Origin: Candidatus Woesearchaeota archaeon | GTDB taxonomy: Archaea; Nanobdellota; Nanobdellia; Woesearchaeales; ARS49 | Direction of reading: 5' to 3' | Length of the DNA: 64,000 bases | Assembly (NCBI GenBank): GCA_017609645.1 | Contig: JAFCDQ010000001.1 | Location: 186,001-250,000, forward strand | In this document: one piece after another, positions 51,196-60,422 of the stretch | How the letters are laid out: each line of letters starts with the position of its first letter | Position numbering within the stretch: the first letter of the stretch is position 1 | Translations under genes and position numbers: made by a program | Notes under the pieces: model-generated | Database searches by the model: none | What the model was told of the DNA's origin: nothing | Seen by the model: only the letters and a program-made list of their open reading frames with translations

Positions 51196-51330
51196 ATGCT
51201 AAATTTACGTTGCCCAAAGTGCAAAAATACCATGAAATACCAATTACGCACAGGCGCTGTAAAGGCCAAATCCAAGCGTTGTGTGTATTGTGGCAGAAGC
51301 TTCAAAGTTATGGCAAACCTTTTAAAATAG
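51196..51330 (+). CDS. Mini zinc-ribbon protein (44 aa)
   Basis: A 44-residue ORF, 2 nt after scpB: start LNLRCPKCKNTMKYQLR, then RCVYCGRSFKV. Two CxxC pairs about 20 residues apart form a rubredoxin/zinc-ribbon knuckle, and the chain is highly basic, suggesting nucleic-acid binding. Its fit between scpB and gyrA (18 nt gap) argues that it is a real gene in the operon. No family assigned. Confidence 0.75.
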   Translation: MLNLRCPKCKNTMKYQLRTGAVKAKSKRCVYCGRSFKVMANLLK

Positions 51331-51348
51331 GCTAGAAATTCTATATAT

Positions 51349-53787
51349 ATGGTGGAAGAAGACAATAAAACAGAGCAGAGAATAGTGCGAAGAATCATAG
51401 ACCAAGAGATGAAACAAAGCTACCTCGCTTATTCTATGAGTGTAATAGTAGGCAGAGCCCTGCCAAGTGCCCGTGATGGACTAAAGCCAGTACATAGAAG
51501 AATACTATACGCTATGTATGATATGGGCATGCTTCATAATAAACCATTCAAAAAATCAGCAAGAATAGTGGGAGAAGTTCTAGGAAAATATCATCCACAC
51601 GGCGATACCGCAGTATATGATTCACTTGTAAGAATGGCTCAGTCTTTTTCTTTGCGTTATCCTTTGATACATGGACAAGGCAATTTTGGCAGTATAGATG
51701 GTGACAGTGCAGCTGCAATGAGATATACAGAAGCCAGATTAACGAAAATATCAGAAGAAATGCTTGCTGATTTAGACAAAGATACTGTAGAATTCTTACC
51801 TAATTTTGACGGCTCGCTAAAAGAACCTTTTGAACTTCCTGCCAAAGTTCCAAACTTGCTGATAAACGGCAGCTCTGGAATAGCAGTAGGCATGGCGACA
51901 AATATTCCTCCACATAATTTAAAAGAAGTCTGTGCAGGCGCTATAGCTTTGATAGCAAATTCAGAAATAACAGACAAAGAACTCTTAAATTTAATACAAG
52001 GACCTGATTTTCCAACAGGAGGATTAATTCTAGGAAAACAAGGAATAATAGATGCTTACAAAACAGGAAAAGGAAAAATAAAAGTCAGAGGAAAAACCAG
52101 CCTAGAAGAAGTAAAAAACAAAACAAAAATCATAATCAACGAACTTCCTTACATGGTAAACAAAGCACATTTGATTGAGCGAATCGCTGAATTAGTAAAT
52201 GAAAGAAAAATACAAGGCATTTCAGATATAAGAGATGAAAGCGATCGAAAAAATGCAGTTAGAGTTGTTCTTGAATTAAGAAAAAACACAAATTCTGATT
52301 TAATTTTAAACCAATTATACAAGCATACACGATTACAAGAAACATTCGGCGTTATAATGTTAGCTTTAGTAAACAATGAACCAAAAACACTAACACTCAA
52401 ACAAATATTACAAGAATATTTAGAACACAGAAAAAAAGTCATAACAAGAAGAACCCAATACGAACTCAAACAAGCAGAAGACAGAGCTCACATTGTAGAA
52501 GGAATAATAACAGCTTTAGACAACATAGACGACATAGTGGCTTTCCTGAAAAAAAGCAAAAACGCAGCAGAAGCCAAACACGGCTTGATAGCAGAATATA
52601 CTTTTTCAGAAAAACAAGCACAAGCAATACTAGACATGAAATTACAACGCTTGACAAGTCTAGAACAAGAAAAATTAAGAGAAGAACACAAAAATTTGAT
52701 AGAATTAATTGCAAAATTAAAGAAAATACTGGCAGACATAAATGAAATATTAAAAATAATCAAAGCAGAATTAACTGCCATATCAGAAGAATATGGAGAT
52801 GAAAGAAGAACACAAATCATCTCAGGGGAATTAGAAAAACTTTCAGAAGAAGAATTAATCACAGAAGAAGAATGCGTAGTCACAATAACTCACGCAGGAT
52901 ATGTAAAAAGACTGCCTTTAAACACATACAAATCACAAAAAAGAGGAGGAAAAGGAATAATAGCGGCAGAAGCCAGAGAAGAAGACTTTGTTGAAAGATT
53001 ATTCTCTGCAAATACGCATGATTTTATGCTCTTTTTTACTAACAAAGGGAAAGTACATTGGCTAAAAGTTTATCAACTACCTGAAGCAGGAAGATATGCA
53101 AAAGGAACAAACTTAGTAAATCTTCTTTCTTTAGATAAAGATGAACAAATAAGCGCGGTAATACCAGTTGCAAAATTTGAAGAAGACAAATACTTATTCT
53201 TGGCAACAGGAAGAGGAATTGTAAAGAAAACTTCATTGTCATTGTTTTCCTCACCAAGAAAAGGAGGAATAATTGCATTAGGATTAAATGAAGGAGATGC
53301 ATTAAAACAAGTTTTGCTTACTTCGGGAAAGGATCAAGTTATCTTAGCAACAAAAAAAGGAATGGCTGCACGATTTAGCGAAGAAAATGTAAGATCAATG
53401 GGCAGAACAGCATACGGTGTAATAGGAATCAAACTAAAAAAAGATGATGAACTAGTAGATGCTGTAATCGCAAATGAAAACAAAAGCTTATTGACTGTTA
53501 CAGAAAAAGGATATGGCAAAAGAACATCAATCTCAGAATATAGACTAATAACAAGAGGAGGGGCAGGAGTCATAAACATCAAAGTAACAGAAAAAAATGG
53601 AAATGTGATAGGATTAAAAGTTGTAGATGATGAAGATGAATTAATGTTCATAACCCAAACAGGAATACTTCTAAGAATCAAAGCAAAAGAAGTCGGTGTT
53701 ATTGGAAGAGCAACACAAGGAGTAAGAGTAATGAGATTAAGCGCTGATGACAAAGTTGTCAGTTTAGCAAAAGTTGTAGAAGAATAA
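51349..53787 (+). CDS. gyrA: DNA gyrase subunit A
   Basis: 812 aa. Breakage-reunion domain with [33 protein letters not shown] and the catalytic tyrosine in [10 protein letters not shown] (Tyr126). C-terminal six-bladed pinwheel with a GyrA-box (QKRGGKG, about residue 529-535), which marks gyrase rather than topoisomerase IV. Introduces negative supercoils with GyrB, which is not in the window. Gyrase in archaea is of bacterial origin. Organised with scpB, so chromosome topology and condensation genes travel together. Confidence 0.96.
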   Translation: MVEEDNKTEQRIVRRIIDQEMKQSYLAYSMSVIVGRALPSARDGLKPVHRRILYAMYDMGMLHNKPFKKSARIVGEVLGKYHPHGDTAVYDSLVRMAQSFSLRYPLIHGQGNFGSIDGDSAAAMRYTEARLTKISEEMLADLDKDTVEFLPNFDGSLKEPFELPAKVPNLLINGSSGIAVGMATNIPPHNLKEVCAGAIALIANSEITDKELLNLIQGPDFPTGGLILGKQGIIDAYKTGKGKIKVRGKTSLEEVKNKTKIIINELPYMVNKAHLIERIAELVNERKIQGISDIRDESDRKNAVRVVLELRKNTNSDLILNQLYKHTRLQETFGVIMLALVNNEPKTLTLKQILQEYLEHRKKVITRRTQYELKQAEDRAHIVEGIITALDNIDDIVAFLKKSKNAAEAKHGLIAEYTFSEKQAQAILDMKLQRLTSLEQEKLREEHKNLIELIAKLKKILADINEILKIIKAELTAISEEYGDERRTQIISGELEKLSEEELITEEECVVTITHAGYVKRLPLNTYKSQKRGGKGIIAAEAREEDFVERLFSANTHDFMLFFTNKGKVHWLKVYQLPEAGRYAKGTNLVNLLSLDKDEQISAVIPVAKFEEDKYLFLATGRGIVKKTSLSLFSSPRKGGIIALGLNEGDALKQVLLTSGKDQVILATKKGMAARFSEENVRSMGRTAYGVIGIKLKKDDELVDAVIANENKSLLTVTEKGYGKRTSISEYRLITRGGAGVINIKVTEKNGNVIGLKVVDDEDELMFITQTGILLRIKAKEVGVIGRATQGVRVMRLSADDKVVSLAKVVEE

Positions 53788-53788
53788 A

Positions 53789-54859
53789 ATGCAAGCTTTA
53801 GTTTTAACAAATAAAGGTCTTGAGAATGTTTCTGCAAAAGAAATTCATGATTTAATTGGTAGGAAAGTAAAAATTTTTGAAGGATATTTGACTTTTGATG
53901 TTAGTAAGAAAGAAGAATTGTATAAACTAGCATATATGGGAAGAAGTTTTACACGAGTTCTTGAAATTATTGAAACTGGCAAAAATCCCTTTGACATGAA
54001 ATTTGATTTAAAGTATGATAAAAAAATAGTTTCAATAAATATTGAAAGAGCAGGAACACATGACTTTGATACTTCAGATTTATACAAGTTATTTGCAGAA
54101 CAATTAAGAAAACAAGAATGTACAATACAAAAAAAAGGAGAACTGCCTTTAATGCTGTTTGTAAAAAATAATGATGCTTATTTTTGCCTCGATTATTCAG
54201 GATTTGACCTAGGACGAAGAGACTACAGAATATTTACAGGACATGACGCATTAAAAGGAAATATAGCTGCAGGAATATTACTTATGGCAGGATTTAAGAA
54301 GGGGATGAATTTGTTAGATCCCTTCTGCAAAGACGGAACACTAGGAATAGAATCAGCACTACTTGCAAAAAACCAGTCAGCTCACTATTTCAGCAAAGAT
54401 AAATTCGCATTTTTGAAAATATTTGATTTAGAAAATGCTGTTTTAGAAAAACTTGATAAACTAAAAGATATGAAATCTGAAATAATCTTATCTGACATGA
54501 ACTTTGCAAATTTATCCTCTGCAAAAAAGAATGCAACAATTGCAGGAGTCAACAAAGAGCTGCGTTTTCTGAAATGCGACATAGATAATATTGATTTGAA
54601 ATTTAATAAAAAAATAGATTTACTGGTTACAATGCCCATACAACCGGGCAGAGCAATAACAGAAAAAACAGTAAGAAAAATCGCAGAGACTTTTTTCAAA
54701 AGAACAAAAGAAATTTTATCTGAAAAAGGTAAAATGGTTTTAGTATTGAAAAGAGGCACAGAGATTTATGAAGAACTAGCTGAAGAGTTTAAGTTGATTG
54801 AAAAGAAAGAACTTATGCAAGGGAAAGAGAAAGTTTATGTTTTGATGTTTGAAAAATAA
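53789..54859 (+). CDS. THUMP-domain RNA methyltransferase-like protein (Trm14/RlmL family)
   Basis: 356 aa. N-terminal THUMP-type RNA-binding region (VLTNKGLENVSAKEIHDL, about 1-165) and a Rossmann methyltransferase with SAM loop LLDPFCKDGTLGIESALLA (about 175-193). Relatives make N2-methylguanosine in tRNA or rRNA. Motif IV, normally N/D-PPYG, reads TMPIQPG here, so catalysis by the usual residues is doubtful. 1 nt after gyrA (TAA then ATG), convergent with the 54862 gene with 2 nt between stops. Confidence 0.82.
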   Translation: MQALVLTNKGLENVSAKEIHDLIGRKVKIFEGYLTFDVSKKEELYKLAYMGRSFTRVLEIIETGKNPFDMKFDLKYDKKIVSINIERAGTHDFDTSDLYKLFAEQLRKQECTIQKKGELPLMLFVKNNDAYFCLDYSGFDLGRRDYRIFTGHDALKGNIAAGILLMAGFKKGMNLLDPFCKDGTLGIESALLAKNQSAHYFSKDKFAFLKIFDLENAVLEKLDKLKDMKSEIILSDMNFANLSSAKKNATIAGVNKELRFLKCDIDNIDLKFNKKIDLLVTMPIQPGRAITEKTVRKIAETFFKRTKEILSEKGKMVLVLKRGTEIYEELAEEFKLIEKKELMQGKEKVYVLMFEK

Positions 54860-54861
54860 GA

Positions 54862-56481
54862 TTAAATTTCTGGTTGAACTAACTTTCTAGTTTTTTCATC
54901 TACGCTATCTATTAAATTATCAAGTGTGTTTTTGAAAAATGCAACCATTTCTTTCCTAAATATTTTTGGACAATTTATCTTTGGGGATAAATTAAAATCA
55001 TACTTAGGAACTCGTTGAGAGTTGATAGTTAAAGTCAAATTCCAATCATGTATATAATCACATAATTTTCCCAGATCAATTAATTTATTTGCTTCTTTTT
55101 CTTCTAATTGAACATCTTCTGAAATTTCATCTAACATATTTTTAATTCTTTTATGACTTAACATAGAAAAATTTGTCTTTTCTTCTTCATCTACCTTAAC
55201 AATACGATCTTCTAAAATAAAATCATAACCAGAACCAAGAAGCACATACTCTGTTAAAGCAATACTTTTAGCAATATTCTCAGTTTCCTCACCTAAATTA
55301 GCAATAGCATATTTTTCATTTTCATTTATTATATCTTGCTCAAAACCATTTTCAAGAAAATAACCTGCAGAACCTAATTCATTAAGATGCTCATAAGTTT
55401 CCCAAGCGTTTTTAACATTTTCACTAATTTCTTGTTTTCTTTTATTAATATCTGAAATCTCATCACTTTTTAGTGTTATATATCTATCATTTAAGGAATT
55501 AAGATTATTTTCTATTGTTTGAATCTCTTTTTTAGTTAATTTTATTTTATTTCTAGAATAATCCCATAATTTTTGTTTAAGATCTTTTTCATCTGCTTCA
55601 ATTTCAGTAAGCTCTTTTTCGCTTTTTTTAGCAGCTTCACATTCTTTATTGTTTATTTTCTCATATTTTTTATTTAATTTTTCAATTTTTTTTCTTTTTT
55701 TATCAATTTCCTTGCATGAACTATAATCAGGTTTACAAATACTCTTTTCAATAGTTTCAATATCTTTTTTTATTTTATTAGCAGGCGATAAACTGTTATA
55801 TTCAATATAATCTTTAATTACAGAGAAAACTTTTGCTTGAATATTAGTTTTAAGATAAGATTTTGTTTTATTAAACTTTATTTGATTAGTGTATTTAGCT
55901 GCTTCTTCAAGCTTTGCTAATCCTCCTGTAGCATCTTCGGATTCAATCTCATTCAAAATATTGCAAACTTTGCTGATGTATTTGAAATTAGAATTATCAG
56001 AAGTTTTATTTTCTCTATTTTGGAGATTTGTTAATGCTTTGCTTTCTAAACTTAATTTATCTTCAATTGTTTTATCATTTCCATTACTTTTAGTTTCTTT
56101 ATTATAAAATTTATTGGTAAAATGCATAATTGTTGCCATAAGTTCTCCTGTTGCTACAATAGGCGCCACTACAGTTAACATATGCCAATAATCATAACCT
56201 TGTTCTGCGAACACCTCGCTGCCAAAATATATCTCTGTTCCTAAGGCTAAACCCCCTATAGTTCCTGTAATAAAAGGATGATCAAATACTTTTTTCATAA
56301 CAGGATTTATAACATATTTTCCGAAAGGTTTAATGCCGTAATCAAAACTAAATTTAGCGGCTTTTTTGCTAGCAAAAGTGAAATCTTTTGCTAATTGTGA
56401 AAGAGATTCTTTAAGATTTTTAGGAGTTTGATAATCTTCTCCAGTTAAGCCATTATTATATTCTTTTTTATCTTCACTCAT
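54862..56481 (-). CDS. Large coiled-coil protein with N-terminal membrane segments
   Basis: About 539 aa from the ATG at 56481; a GTG at 56490 is the alternative. Residues about 70-125 hold two hydrophobic stretches (PFITGTIGGLALGTEIYFG, then HMLTVVAPIVATGELMATIM). The remaining 400 residues are charged helices with long Lys/Glu coils (KKRKKIEKLNKKYEKIN). No family recognised. TATA CTTTATAAAG at about 56516-56526. Possible membrane-tethered scaffold (inference). Confidence 0.6.
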   Translation of the reverse strand: MSEDKKEYNNGLTGEDYQTPKNLKESLSQLAKDFTFASKKAAKFSFDYGIKPFGKYVINPVMKKVFDHPFITGTIGGLALGTEIYFGSEVFAEQGYDYWHMLTVVAPIVATGELMATIMHFTNKFYNKETKSNGNDKTIEDKLSLESKALTNLQNRENKTSDNSNFKYISKVCNILNEIESEDATGGLAKLEEAAKYTNQIKFNKTKSYLKTNIQAKVFSVIKDYIEYNSLSPANKIKKDIETIEKSICKPDYSSCKEIDKKRKKIEKLNKKYEKINNKECEAAKKSEKELTEIEADEKDLKQKLWDYSRNKIKLTKKEIQTIENNLNSLNDRYITLKSDEISDINKRKQEISENVKNAWETYEHLNELGSAGYFLENGFEQDIINENEKYAIANLGEETENIAKSIALTEYVLLGSGYDFILEDRIVKVDEEEKTNFSMLSHKRIKNMLDEISEDVQLEEKEANKLIDLGKLCDYIHDWNLTLTINSQRVPKYDFNLSPKINCPKIFRKEMVAFFKNTLDNLIDSVDEKTRKLVQPEI

Positions 56482-56598
56482 TTTTAGCACCTATTAGAGA
56501 GTAGTAATGCTTTTTACTTTATAAAGCTTTCGGTTTATACTTACTCGAGGGTGGTGAATTCGGAAGGTTTTTATAGTTTGAGTGCGTACTAGTATATA

Positions 56599-56930
56599 GT
56601 TGGGTGGGTACTTTGCGAGGCGCAATATGCGTCAGGAAAGTCTGCCCACCGAGTTTAGGCAGCTCTATGAGATCCAGTAATGGATGGCAACGTCACAGAA
56701 ACGAGACCGCCTGCAAGTAGGATGAAAGCTGAGAAGTCTTTCGCGAGAAAGATGAGATAACCAGCAGACGTTCTTGTAGGAATGGATGAAACGGACAGCC
56801 CCTGCTGGTGCAAGTCCAAAATGGGCGCTAAGTAGAATGCAAAGACAGCCGATCCAAGAAGTGTCTTAACGCCATTAAACCTGGCTGAGATGCATGGAGG
56901 CTGACAGAAGGCAGCTTATTCCCACCCAAC
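56599..56930 (+). ncRNA. rnpB: RNase P RNA (archaeal type)
   Basis: Catalytic RNA of RNase P, which removes 5' leaders from pre-tRNA. The ends pair as P1: GTTGGGTGGG (56599-56608) with CCCACCCAAC (56921-56930). Conserved blocks: AGGAAAGTCTGCCC, ACAGAAACGAGACCGCC, and the 3' signature GGCTGACAGAAGGCAGCTTA. TATA TTTTTATAG at 56567-56576 is centred 27 nt before the 5' end; an A/T-rich run follows the 3' end. About 332 nt. Its protein partner Rpp29 is only a half-length remnant at 17979-18122. Confidence 0.95.
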
Positions 56931-56998
56931 TTTCAATTTCAAAAAATTTTTTTTGATAACAAAATATTTAAACCAAAGGTCTTTTTGGAATCTTTAAA

Positions 56999-57172
56999 AT
57001 GGCGAAAGATAAAGTAAACATGCCCATGAGCACGGCTGGATTGACAAGATATTTTGAAGATTATAAAAGCAAAATTTCTTTCAAACCAGGATATGTAATT
57101 ATATTTGCAATTCTAGCAATAATAGTGGTCGCTTTGTTACATTTTCTGATGAGCGGAATGTTAGGGGTTTAA
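56999..57172 (+). CDS. secG: Sec61-beta / SecG protein-translocase subunit
   Basis: 57 aa. The cytoplasmic STAGLTRYFEDY motif followed by one membrane helix (GYVIIFAILAIIVVALLHFL) is diagnostic of archaeal Sec61-beta. TATA ATATTTAAACC at 56964-56974 indicates a leaderless start. Partner of SecY (9896-11290). 8 nt before the NAC gene. Confidence 0.94.
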   Translation: MAKDKVNMPMSTAGLTRYFEDYKSKISFKPGYVIIFAILAIIVVALLHFLMSGMLGV

Positions 57173-57180
57173 AATAAAAA

Positions 57181-57516
57181 ATGAGAATGAATCCAAAAGA
57201 CTTACAAAAAGCTATGCAAAGATTTGGAATCCAACAACAAGAGATTCCCGCAACAAGAGTAATAATAGAAACAGCAGAAAAAAATCTTGTGATAGATGAA
57301 CCTAAAGTTGCAAAAGTAAATATGATGGGAGAAGAAGTCTTTCAGGTATCTGGAGACATAAGAGAAGAGACTAAAAGCACAATACCTGAAATAAGCGACG
57401 AAGACATAAAAATGGTCATGGAACAAGCTTCAGTTGATGAGGAAAAAGCAAAAAACGCTATAGAAGAAGCAGAAGGCGATATTGCCAAAGCAATATTAAC
57501 CCTCAAAGAAGCATAA
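57181..57516 (+). CDS. nac: Nascent polypeptide-associated complex protein (NAC-alpha)
   Basis: 111 aa. NAC barrel (TRVIIETAEKNLVIDEPKV, then GEEVFQVSGDI) and C-terminal UBA domain (VDEEKAKNAIEEAEGDIAKA). Binds nascent chains at the tunnel exit next to uL23. Follows sec61-beta, giving a small nascent-chain-handling operon. Confidence 0.95.
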   Translation: MRMNPKDLQKAMQRFGIQQQEIPATRVIIETAEKNLVIDEPKVAKVNMMGEEVFQVSGDIREETKSTIPEISDEDIKMVMEQASVDEEKAKNAIEEAEGDIAKAILTLKEA

Positions 57517-57538
57517 TTTTTGTGAGGAAGACACATAA

Positions 57539-58009
57539 ATGAGTGCAGAAGAAAATTTTTATGATGCAGTAAGCGAATTAAAGAGAGCAGATCATTCTAT
57601 AGCCGTAAGCTTAAAATATACAAGAACTGTAGATGTAATAAAATCAATCGTTGACAGACTAATAAACACAATAGGATTCGCATTTGATGCAGTTTTAGAA
57701 AAAGCAAAAGAAGAAGGACAAATAAAAACCATTCCCAAATTACCAAGACAAAAAACAGAATTACTAAGAGACACATATCCTGACGATGAGACCTTACAAT
57801 CCTATATTGATTTTTACTTCATTCTAAGAAAAATAACCAAAGCAAAATTTGAAAAAAGACAAGAATTCAGAAGACATGTTACGATGACTGCAAAATTAGA
57901 CAAAGGTGAGTCTGTAGAACTAACGATTGACATAATAACGGATTATTTTAACAGAGTAAAAGAATTGCTAGATTATGTATCAAGGATGATAGACTATGGT
58001 AAAGAGTAG
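57539..58009 (+). CDS. Helical archaeal protein, possibly HEPN-like
   Basis: 156 aa, almost entirely helical: NFYDAVSELKRADHSIAVSL, KYTRTVDVIKSIVDRLI and a later TIDIITDYFNRVKELLDYV. The helical bundle resembles HEPN-type or small archaeal conserved proteins, but the HEPN RNase motif R-x4-6-H is not convincing. Overlaps the MinD-like gene by 14 nt, so translationally coupled. Function unknown. Confidence 0.6.
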   Translation: MSAEENFYDAVSELKRADHSIAVSLKYTRTVDVIKSIVDRLINTIGFAFDAVLEKAKEEGQIKTIPKLPRQKTELLRDTYPDDETLQSYIDFYFILRKITKAKFEKRQEFRRHVTMTAKLDKGESVELTIDIITDYFNRVKELLDYVSRMIDYGKE

Positions 58010-58652
58010 CTACTTGTCTTTAATAGGTCCGAGCGGAACAGGAAAAACAATGTTGACAGCAAATCTAGGACTAGCTTTTGTGAGATTAGGCTATGATGTG
58101 TTGATTGTTGATAATAATCCTTTTCCAGCAATGGGCTATCATTTTGGAATACCCTTGCCTGAAAGAACAATAAAAAAAACAATAGCTAACAAACAATCAT
58201 TAAAGGAAGCTTTATATAAACATCCAAGTGGCTTAAAACTATTGTTGAATTCTCCTCTAGAAAATTATTTGCCTTTTGATTACAACTTATTAGAAGGCAT
58301 GGCTCAGATAATATTAATAGACGGACAAAAATTCAAAAATAATGTTGTTTGTGTAAATCCAAATATGCCAAGCGTGATGAATGCAGTAAAAAATATCATT
58401 GACTTCAATACAGTCGGAATAATTATAAACCACAAAGATTCTACTTATCTATGTGCTGAAAGTTTAAGTGTGCTGGCTAACAGAGAAGTACTTTTCAAAA
58501 TTGATTTTGAAAAAAAACAAAAAGAGGCTTTAAAACAAGGAGTTCCTTTATTTGAACTTGAGCCAGAGCATCAATTTAGCATAAACTTGCTACAATTTGC
58601 ATCTAAATTATTAGGCAAGGAATATGAAATATTAGTTGAACATAATGGCTGA
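57996..58652 (+). CDS. MinD/ParA-like P-loop ATPase
   Basis: 218 aa. Walker A IGPSGTGKTMLTANLGLAF, then VLIVDNNPFPAMGYHFGI like the MinD/ParA switch region; it lacks the first lysine of the deviant KGGxGKT loop (GPSGTGKT instead). Shorter than MinD (about 260 aa) and without an obvious C-terminal amphipathic helix. Probable role: positioning or loading of a partner, perhaps the membrane protein encoded next, which it overlaps by 8 nt. Confidence 0.75.
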   Translation: MVKSSYLSLIGPSGTGKTMLTANLGLAFVRLGYDVLIVDNNPFPAMGYHFGIPLPERTIKKTIANKQSLKEALYKHPSGLKLLLNSPLENYLPFDYNLLEGMAQIILIDGQKFKNNVVCVNPNMPSVMNAVKNIIDFNTVGIIINHKDSTYLCAESLSVLANREVLFKIDFEKKQKEALKQGVPLFELEPEHQFSINLLQFASKLLGKEYEILVEHNG

Positions 58653-59079
58653 AAAAACAATATATTTTTCACCTAAATTAGGAGCAATATTATTTTGGGT
58701 ATTTCTCTTTGTAACAGTATTAGCTAATTTTATTATCAGCGTAATATTAGTTCCAATCATGCTAGTTATGAGTGGATTCTATCTTTATGGAAGTGTAATG
58801 TTCATAGGCTTCTGCTTTGGTTTTTTATTATATTCAATACTAGTATCAATAGAAAAGTTAGAAACAAAACATCATATATTGATGGGATTATTTATTCCTG
58901 CTATAGCATTAATCAATGTGTTAATATTCACAAAATTATCCAATGATTTAATAGACTTTTTAGGGTTAAATACGCCAAAACATAATCCCTTAAGCTTAGC
59001 AGCAGCTTATGCAGTTGCATTCGTGCTACCTTATTTAATAGGGCATATGATCAAATTTAGAAAGAAAAAACCTGAGTGA
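58645..59079 (+). CDS. Small polytopic membrane protein coupled to the MinD-like gene
   Basis: 144 aa from the ATG at 58645 (a TTG at 58636 opens the frame). Four hydrophobic segments: about 12-32, 36-66, 76-96 and 112-135. Unrecognised. The 8-nt overlap with the MinD-like gene suggests a functional pair. Confidence 0.65.
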   Translation: MAEKTIYFSPKLGAILFWVFLFVTVLANFIISVILVPIMLVMSGFYLYGSVMFIGFCFGFLLYSILVSIEKLETKHHILMGLFIPAIALINVLIFTKLSNDLIDFLGLNTPKHNPLSLAAAYAVAFVLPYLIGHMIKFRKKKPE

Positions 59080-59088
59080 AGCCGAAAC

Positions 59089-59097
59089 ATTTATAAG
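59089..59097 (+). promoter_or_regulatory. TATA box of the S13 operon
   Basis: ATTTATAAG element centred near 59093. It predicts a start site near 59119, leaving a leader of about 70 nt before the S13 ATG. Confidence 0.6.
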
Positions 59098-59118
59098 TGA
59101 AACCTTTGTTTCTTTGAG

Positions 59119-59188
59119 AATTGCCCGAGTGAAAGCGTATATAGGGCAACAAAAACGCTTTCTAATACTAAAAGGGTATTTAAACAAA
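59119..59188 (+). promoter_or_regulatory. S13-operon leader, predicted H-type pseudoknot
   Basis: Stem 1: TTGCCC (59121-59126) with GGGCAA (59144-59149), 6 bp. Stem 2: GAAAGCG (59131-59137) with CGCTTTC (59156-59162), 7 bp. The stems interleave, with loops of 4, 6 and 6 nt; the last loop is CAAAAA. A third hairpin AATAC (59164-59168) with GTATT (59176-59180) follows, then AAACAAA and ATG. All pairs are Watson-Crick. In E. coli the S13-S11-S4 (alpha) operon is repressed by S4 binding a leader pseudoknot; the same genes follow here. Confidence 0.6.
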
Positions 59189-59662
59189 ATGGCAGAAAAA
59201 AAAGAATACTTAAGGCAATTAATAAGAGTCGCAAGTACTGATTTAAACGGAGACAAAAACTTATTCTATGCGCTTAGAAAAATCAAAGGAGTAAATACAA
59301 TGATGGCAAATGCTATCTGCAAAATAGGCAGTTTTGATCCAACGAAAAAAACAGGAGATTTAACGCCTGAAGAAATCAAAAAAATTGAAACTATCTTAGA
59401 CACTCCATTAAAACATGGATTGCCAAAATGGATTCTTAACAGAAGAAATGATCCAGAAAAAGGAGCAACATCGCACGCGTATGGAAATAATTTGATGTTT
59501 ACAAAAGATAATGATCTCAAAAGACTGAAAAAAATAAAATGCTACAGAGGACTAAGACACATGCATGGTCTGCCTGTGAGAGGCCAAAGAACCTGTTCCA
59601 ATTTCAGAAAAAACAAAGGAAAAATTACAGGAGTAAAACACTCAGGAAAGAAGAGAGGTTAA
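59189..59662 (+). CDS. rps13: Small-subunit ribosomal protein uS13
   Basis: 157 aa from the ATG at 59189; the frame extends upstream through the leader without S13 character. AEKKEYLRQLIRVASTDL start, then KGVNTMMANAICKIGSFD and the C-terminal GLRHMHGLPVRGQRT. Subunit-interface protein. First gene of the S13-S4-S11-RpoD operon. Confidence 0.96.
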   Translation: MAEKKEYLRQLIRVASTDLNGDKNLFYALRKIKGVNTMMANAICKIGSFDPTKKTGDLTPEEIKKIETILDTPLKHGLPKWILNRRNDPEKGATSHAYGNNLMFTKDNDLKRLKKIKCYRGLRHMHGLPVRGQRTCSNFRKNKGKITGVKHSGKKRG

Positions 59663-59669
59663 TGAACAA

Positions 59670-60422
59670 ATGGGCGATCCAAGAAGAATCAGGAAAAAGT
59701 ATTCCGGACCAAGACATCCGTGGCAGAAATCAAGATTAGATGAAGAAAGAACATTAATAAGAGAGTATGGACTAAAAAACAAAAAAGAATTATGGAAAAT
59801 CAATTCAAAATTTAAAAAATTCACGAACCAAGCAAAAAATTTAATCACATTAACAACCGAACAAGGAAAATTAGAAAAAAAACAATTAATTAACAAGCTG
59901 GCGCGGCTTGGCTTGCTTAGCATAGATGCAAATGAAGAAGATGTTCTGAACTTGAACGCAAAAGATATTTTCGAAAGAAGATTACAAACCCTAGTTTTCA
60001 GAAAAGGTCTTGCGAAGACAATGAAACAATCAAGACAGTTTATAGTGCATGAACACATTAGAATTGATGGGAAAAAACTAACTTCACCAAGCCATTTAGT
60101 CACATTAAAAGAAGAATCAACAATAGAATTCTGCCAAACATCAAGCTTATCTGATCATGAACATCCAGAAAGAACAACAAGCAAAATCATAGAAGAAGAA
60201 GCTGTGAAAGAAGAAAAAGAAAAAAAAGAAACAAAAAAAGAAAAGAAACAAACAAAAACAGGAACTAAGAAAGAAAAGAAACAAACTGGCACAGAAGCTA
60301 AAAAAGAAAAGAACCAAACGAAAACAGAAACTAAGAACGAAGAGAAACAAACTGGCACAGAAGCTAAAAAAGAAAAGAACCAAACAAAAACAGAAACTAA
60401 GAAAGAAGAGGCGGCAAAATGA
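59670..60422 (+). CDS. rps4: Small-subunit ribosomal protein uS4 with repeat-built C-terminal tail
   Basis: 250 aa; the family core is about 165-180. [20 protein letters not shown] start and the S4 RNA-binding domain ([14 protein letters not shown], then [18 protein letters not shown]). The last about 75 residues are Lys/Glu/Thr repeats encoded by a 66-bp tandem repeat. Primary 16S rRNA binder and, in bacteria, repressor of its operon. Confidence 0.95.
   Translation: MGDPRRIRKKYSGPRHPWQKSRLDEERTLIREYGLKNKKELWKINSKFKKFTNQAKNLITLTTEQGKLEKKQLINKLARLGLLSIDANEEDVLNLNAKDIFERRLQTLVFRKGLAKTMKQSRQFIVHEHIRIDGKKLTSPSHLVTLKEESTIEFCQTSSLSDHEHPERTTSKIIEEEAVKEEKEKKETKKEKKQTKTGTKKEKKQTGTEAKKEKNQTKTETKNEEKQTGTEAKKEKNQTKTETKKEEAAK
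60288..60419 (+). repeat. 66-bp tandem repeat in the S4 gene tail
   Basis: Two copies, starting at 60288 and 60354, that begin GGCACAGAAGCTAAAAAAG and differ at only a few positions before the second copy diverges at its end. In frame (22 codons), so length changes keep the reading frame. Shorter related units precede it. Confidence 0.75.
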
